Source: Baffinella frigidus
Lineage: Eukaryota > Cryptophyceae > Cryptomonadales > Baffinellaceae
Assembly (NCBI GenBank): GCA_026770585.1
Contig: MU646396.1
Location: forward strand, 445,732 to 472,649
DNA length: 26,918 nt
Direction: 5' to 3'
This document shows, piece after piece, positions 25,901 through 26,918 of this stretch (position 1 is the first letter of the stretch; each line of letters starts with the position of its first letter). The notes under the pieces are model-generated. The model saw only the letters and a program-made list of their open reading frames with translations, had not been told where the DNA came from and did no database searches. The position numbers were made by a program, and so were the translations under genes.

Positions 25901-26918
25901 TTGGTGCAAGACCTCCGACAGTCTGGCAATCTGCCGACTTGATACAGCCAGGCACGCATGGCGTGGCAGACAGGGCCGCAGGCCTCCATCACCCTGTTGG
26001 GGTGCGGGGTACCCAGCTACGCTCGAGAAGCTCACGCACTCTGCCGCAAAGAGACCCAACATAGACCTCCCATAGATCACGTACGAACACTAGACAGGAG
26101 AAGGTGACGTGTGATCTGTCCCGCAGGAAACTGGAGAAAGTCTCCGGCGCAGCCGAGTTTGCGCTGGACCCTAAGAAGGGGATGATCGGGAAGTGGGTGG
26201 AGACTTTCATGAGCCAGTCGTCGGCCCTCGCGGCTCCGAAGGCATAAACCCTAAACCCTGAACCCTAAACCTTAAACCCCAAACCCTGAACCCTAAACCC
26301 TAAACCCTAAACCCTAAACCCTAAACCCTAACCCCTAAACCTGAAATCCTAAGACCCGAAAGACCCGAGACCCGCTGCCGTGAACCCCAAACACCAAACT
26401 CTAAACCCCAAAACCTACACCAGGCGGCGAAGGCTGGGAAGGCTGCTGTTGATCCGGCGGAGGCTGAGGCCAAGGAGAAGGAGAAGAAGGAGGCCGAGCG
26501 GCTCGAGAAGGAGAAGGAGAAGGAGCGGAAGGAGAGGGAGCGGGGAGAGAGGGAGAAGCGGGAGAAGGAGAGGGAGGCGAAGGAGAAGGAGAGGAAGGAG
26601 AGGGAGAGGAAAGAGAAGGAGGCAAAGGAGAGGGAACGGAAGGCGAAGGAGGAGAAGGAGAGGGAACGGAAGGAGAGTGAGAGGGAGGCGAAAGAGAAGG
26701 AGGCGAAAGCGAAGGAGGCGAAAGAGAAGGAGGCGAAAGCGTCTGTGGTTGGGGTTGGGGAGGGGGGCGGCGAGACGCCGGGCGCGACCGAGGATAAAGC
26801 ATCGCCTGCAAAGGAGGCGCTGGAGGGTGCGGAAGGTGACGTCAAGATGGGGGAGGCTGAACGAGGAGAGGGGGAGATCAAAAAGGAGCGCAAGGTTGCA
26901 GAGCAAGTGGGGGGGGAG
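22937..26918 (+). CDS. DEK-like chromatin protein, multi-exon, open at window end
   Basis: Exon 1 (22937-23100) reads MDPEEMAVDPAAVDAQDMAV..., then GGRPKRERKPVERIR, a basic motif like the RERKxVER element of DEK proteins. Further likely exons are 23233-23298 (TKEKRKVPEGGAPPKKTPPA), 23489-23542 (SKKKVKAADAEPG...), 24097-24165 (DTSDLDIPLAARLPGADKTP), 25067-25297 (GGKAAAGKED...; VELSEEEAALQTQL), 25648-25712 (VEMMGAMSKDEIAVLTMKQA), 26127-26241 (KLEKVSG...; LDPKKGMIGKWVETF) and 26424-end. The junction of 25297, 25648 and 26127 rebuilds a DEK_C domain (..TMKQARRKLE.....LDPKKGMIGKWV..). DEK binds DNA/histones and shapes chromatin. Exon structure between 23101 and 23232 is unresolved. No SAP-like DEK core was seen. 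Donors include gtgctg, gtgaga, gtgatt, gttatt, gtacca and gtgctt, plus an inferred GC donor at 26242. Confidence 0.7.
23543..24096 (+). other. DEK-like gene intron with MITE and exon copies
   Basis: It contains a family 1 MITE (23575-23724), then copies of the start of the next exon. 23893-23922 after gtgcag reads EASHSEIPLA (true exon DTSDLDIPLA); 24003-24020 after gtgcag is a shorter, stop-containing copy. Around each is a doubled phrase gactctgaagcactg(a/g)tg(t/g)gcag. Confidence 0.6.
23575..23724 (-). mobile_element. MITE-like element, family 1
   Basis: It runs from ctagctccgtctc to gcagcgctag, with agttgacggatttgtgccgc and caccttgagaatagtcggtc in between. About 150 bp, within an intron of the DEK-like gene. 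Confidence 0.65.
24166..25066 (+). other. DEK-like gene intron with exon copies
   Basis: 24213-24249 repeats the end of the preceding exon with its donor (ggcgacaagaccccgccc acacag|gt). Copies of the start of the next exon occur at 24855-24885 (cgcag|gcgggcaaggcttccgcg) and 25011-25030 (cacag|gtggggaaagctgccg). A block around gtcgctttacaataacctg recurs at about 24170, 24530, 24600, 24790, 24820 and 25035. Confidence 0.65.
25298..25647 (+). other. DEK-like gene intron containing a dispersed repeat
   Basis: The intron interrupts the DEK_C domain. 25502-25573 matches 20258-20325. The phrase pairs ttggtacacaatttgcc / gaaattgtgcc and gccagggcgtgga / acctggcgtgga suggest a transposon-like unit with related ends. 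The donor is gtacca. Confidence 0.55.
25713..26126 (+). other. DEK-like gene intron with repeats and a large palindrome
   Basis: Near-identical phrases g(t)aggaggtgcccccctctcc occur at about 25754 and 25791. A near-perfect 38-bp palindrome lies at 25832-25869 (ggggtagggcaaacacggg / cccgtgtgtgccctacccc, one mismatched pair). No telomere-like repeat here. Confidence 0.7.
26242..26423 (+). other. DEK-like gene last visible intron, telomere-like, GC-AG
   Basis: If exon 26127-26241 ends at CCGAAG, the donor is gcataa and the next exon (after caccag) starts GCGGCG. If not spliced, a TAA at 26245-26247 ends the protein as APKA. The tract is CCCTAAA repeat, with about six consecutive near-perfect units at 26290-26332. 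Confidence 0.6.
26424..26918 (+). CDS. Lys/Glu-rich coiled-coil exon, open at window end
   Basis: In the frame set by acceptor caccag the segment is open for 165 codons to the window edge. It starts AAKAGKAAVDPAEAEAKEKE and continues as highly charged KE/RE repeats, then ASVVGVGEGGGETPGATEDK and an acidic/basic tail. Its start resembles the GGKAAAGKED exon at 25067. It would give the DEK-like protein an unusual charged extension after the DEK_C domain. It could instead belong to a separate transcript. Confidence 0.55.

Noticed and set aside
26321-26906. Minus-strand Ser/Phe/Leu-rich frames of 136-190 codons at the window end
   Set aside because: They are the antisense of the Lys/Glu-rich exon (AAG/GAG read as CTT/CTC); highly repetitive and without independent support.
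1-26918. tRNA, rRNA or other structural RNA genes
   Set aside because: No cloverleaf-forming segment, A/B box pair or rRNA core sequence was recognised on either strand by eye; this is a limit of the method.

Overview
This is a nuclear genomic window from a GC-rich, intron-rich unicellular eukaryote. The intronic and intergenic DNA is largely degenerate plant/algal-type telomeric repeat (CCCTAAA / TTTAGGG and variants such as CCCCAAA, CCCTGAA, CCCTACA). One minus-strand reading frame begins with a signal peptide followed by a transit-like segment, which hints at an alga with a secondary plastid. I cannot name the species.

Layout. (1) 1-2400: poly-G start, diverged direct repeats, a C-rich telomere-like tract carrying about seven copies of one short exon-like motif, and a 21-bp minisatellite. 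(2) About 2000-6909, minus strand: scattered exons of a BAR-type coiled-coil protein resembling the Vps5/SNX1 sorting-nexin BAR region, with repeated exon copies, MITE-like elements and telomere-like introns. (3) 7398-16162, plus strand: a complete 18-exon CCT1 (TCP-1 alpha chaperonin) gene. My exon model is 1659 nt, giving 552 aa in frame throughout with all the chaperonin signatures. (4) 17030-17968, minus strand: the 3' exons of a GNAT acetyltransferase, convergent with CCT1; unassigned minus-strand coiled-coil exons lie further upstream (18972-19642). (5) 19100-21800: MITEs, foldback elements and hairpins. (6) About 21944-22378, minus strand: a candidate secreted or plastid-targeted protein. 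(7) 22937 to the window end, plus strand: a DEK-like chromatin protein with a split DEK_C domain and a long Lys/Glu-rich tail, open at the window edge.

The standout observation is how introns and exons are related here. Many introns contain partial, decayed copies of their own flanking exons, with a consistent geometry. Copies of an exon's 5' end (often with the acceptor) lie upstream of it, and copies of its 3' end (often with the donor) lie downstream. The space between is filled with telomere-like repeat or GA/CT microsatellite. This is seen in all four multi-exon genes. By hand count, differences between copies and true exons concentrate at third codon positions. Splice donors lack the GTRAGT consensus, and two introns appear to be GC-AG with the donor dinucleotide matching the first two bases of the next exon. 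The 5' ends of both CCT1 and the DEK-like gene also have an inverted partial copy about 2.2 kb upstream. Together these suggest introns that arise and grow by repeated duplication of exon-boundary segments, with telomere-like sequence filling in. All statements come from reading the sequence; no search was run.
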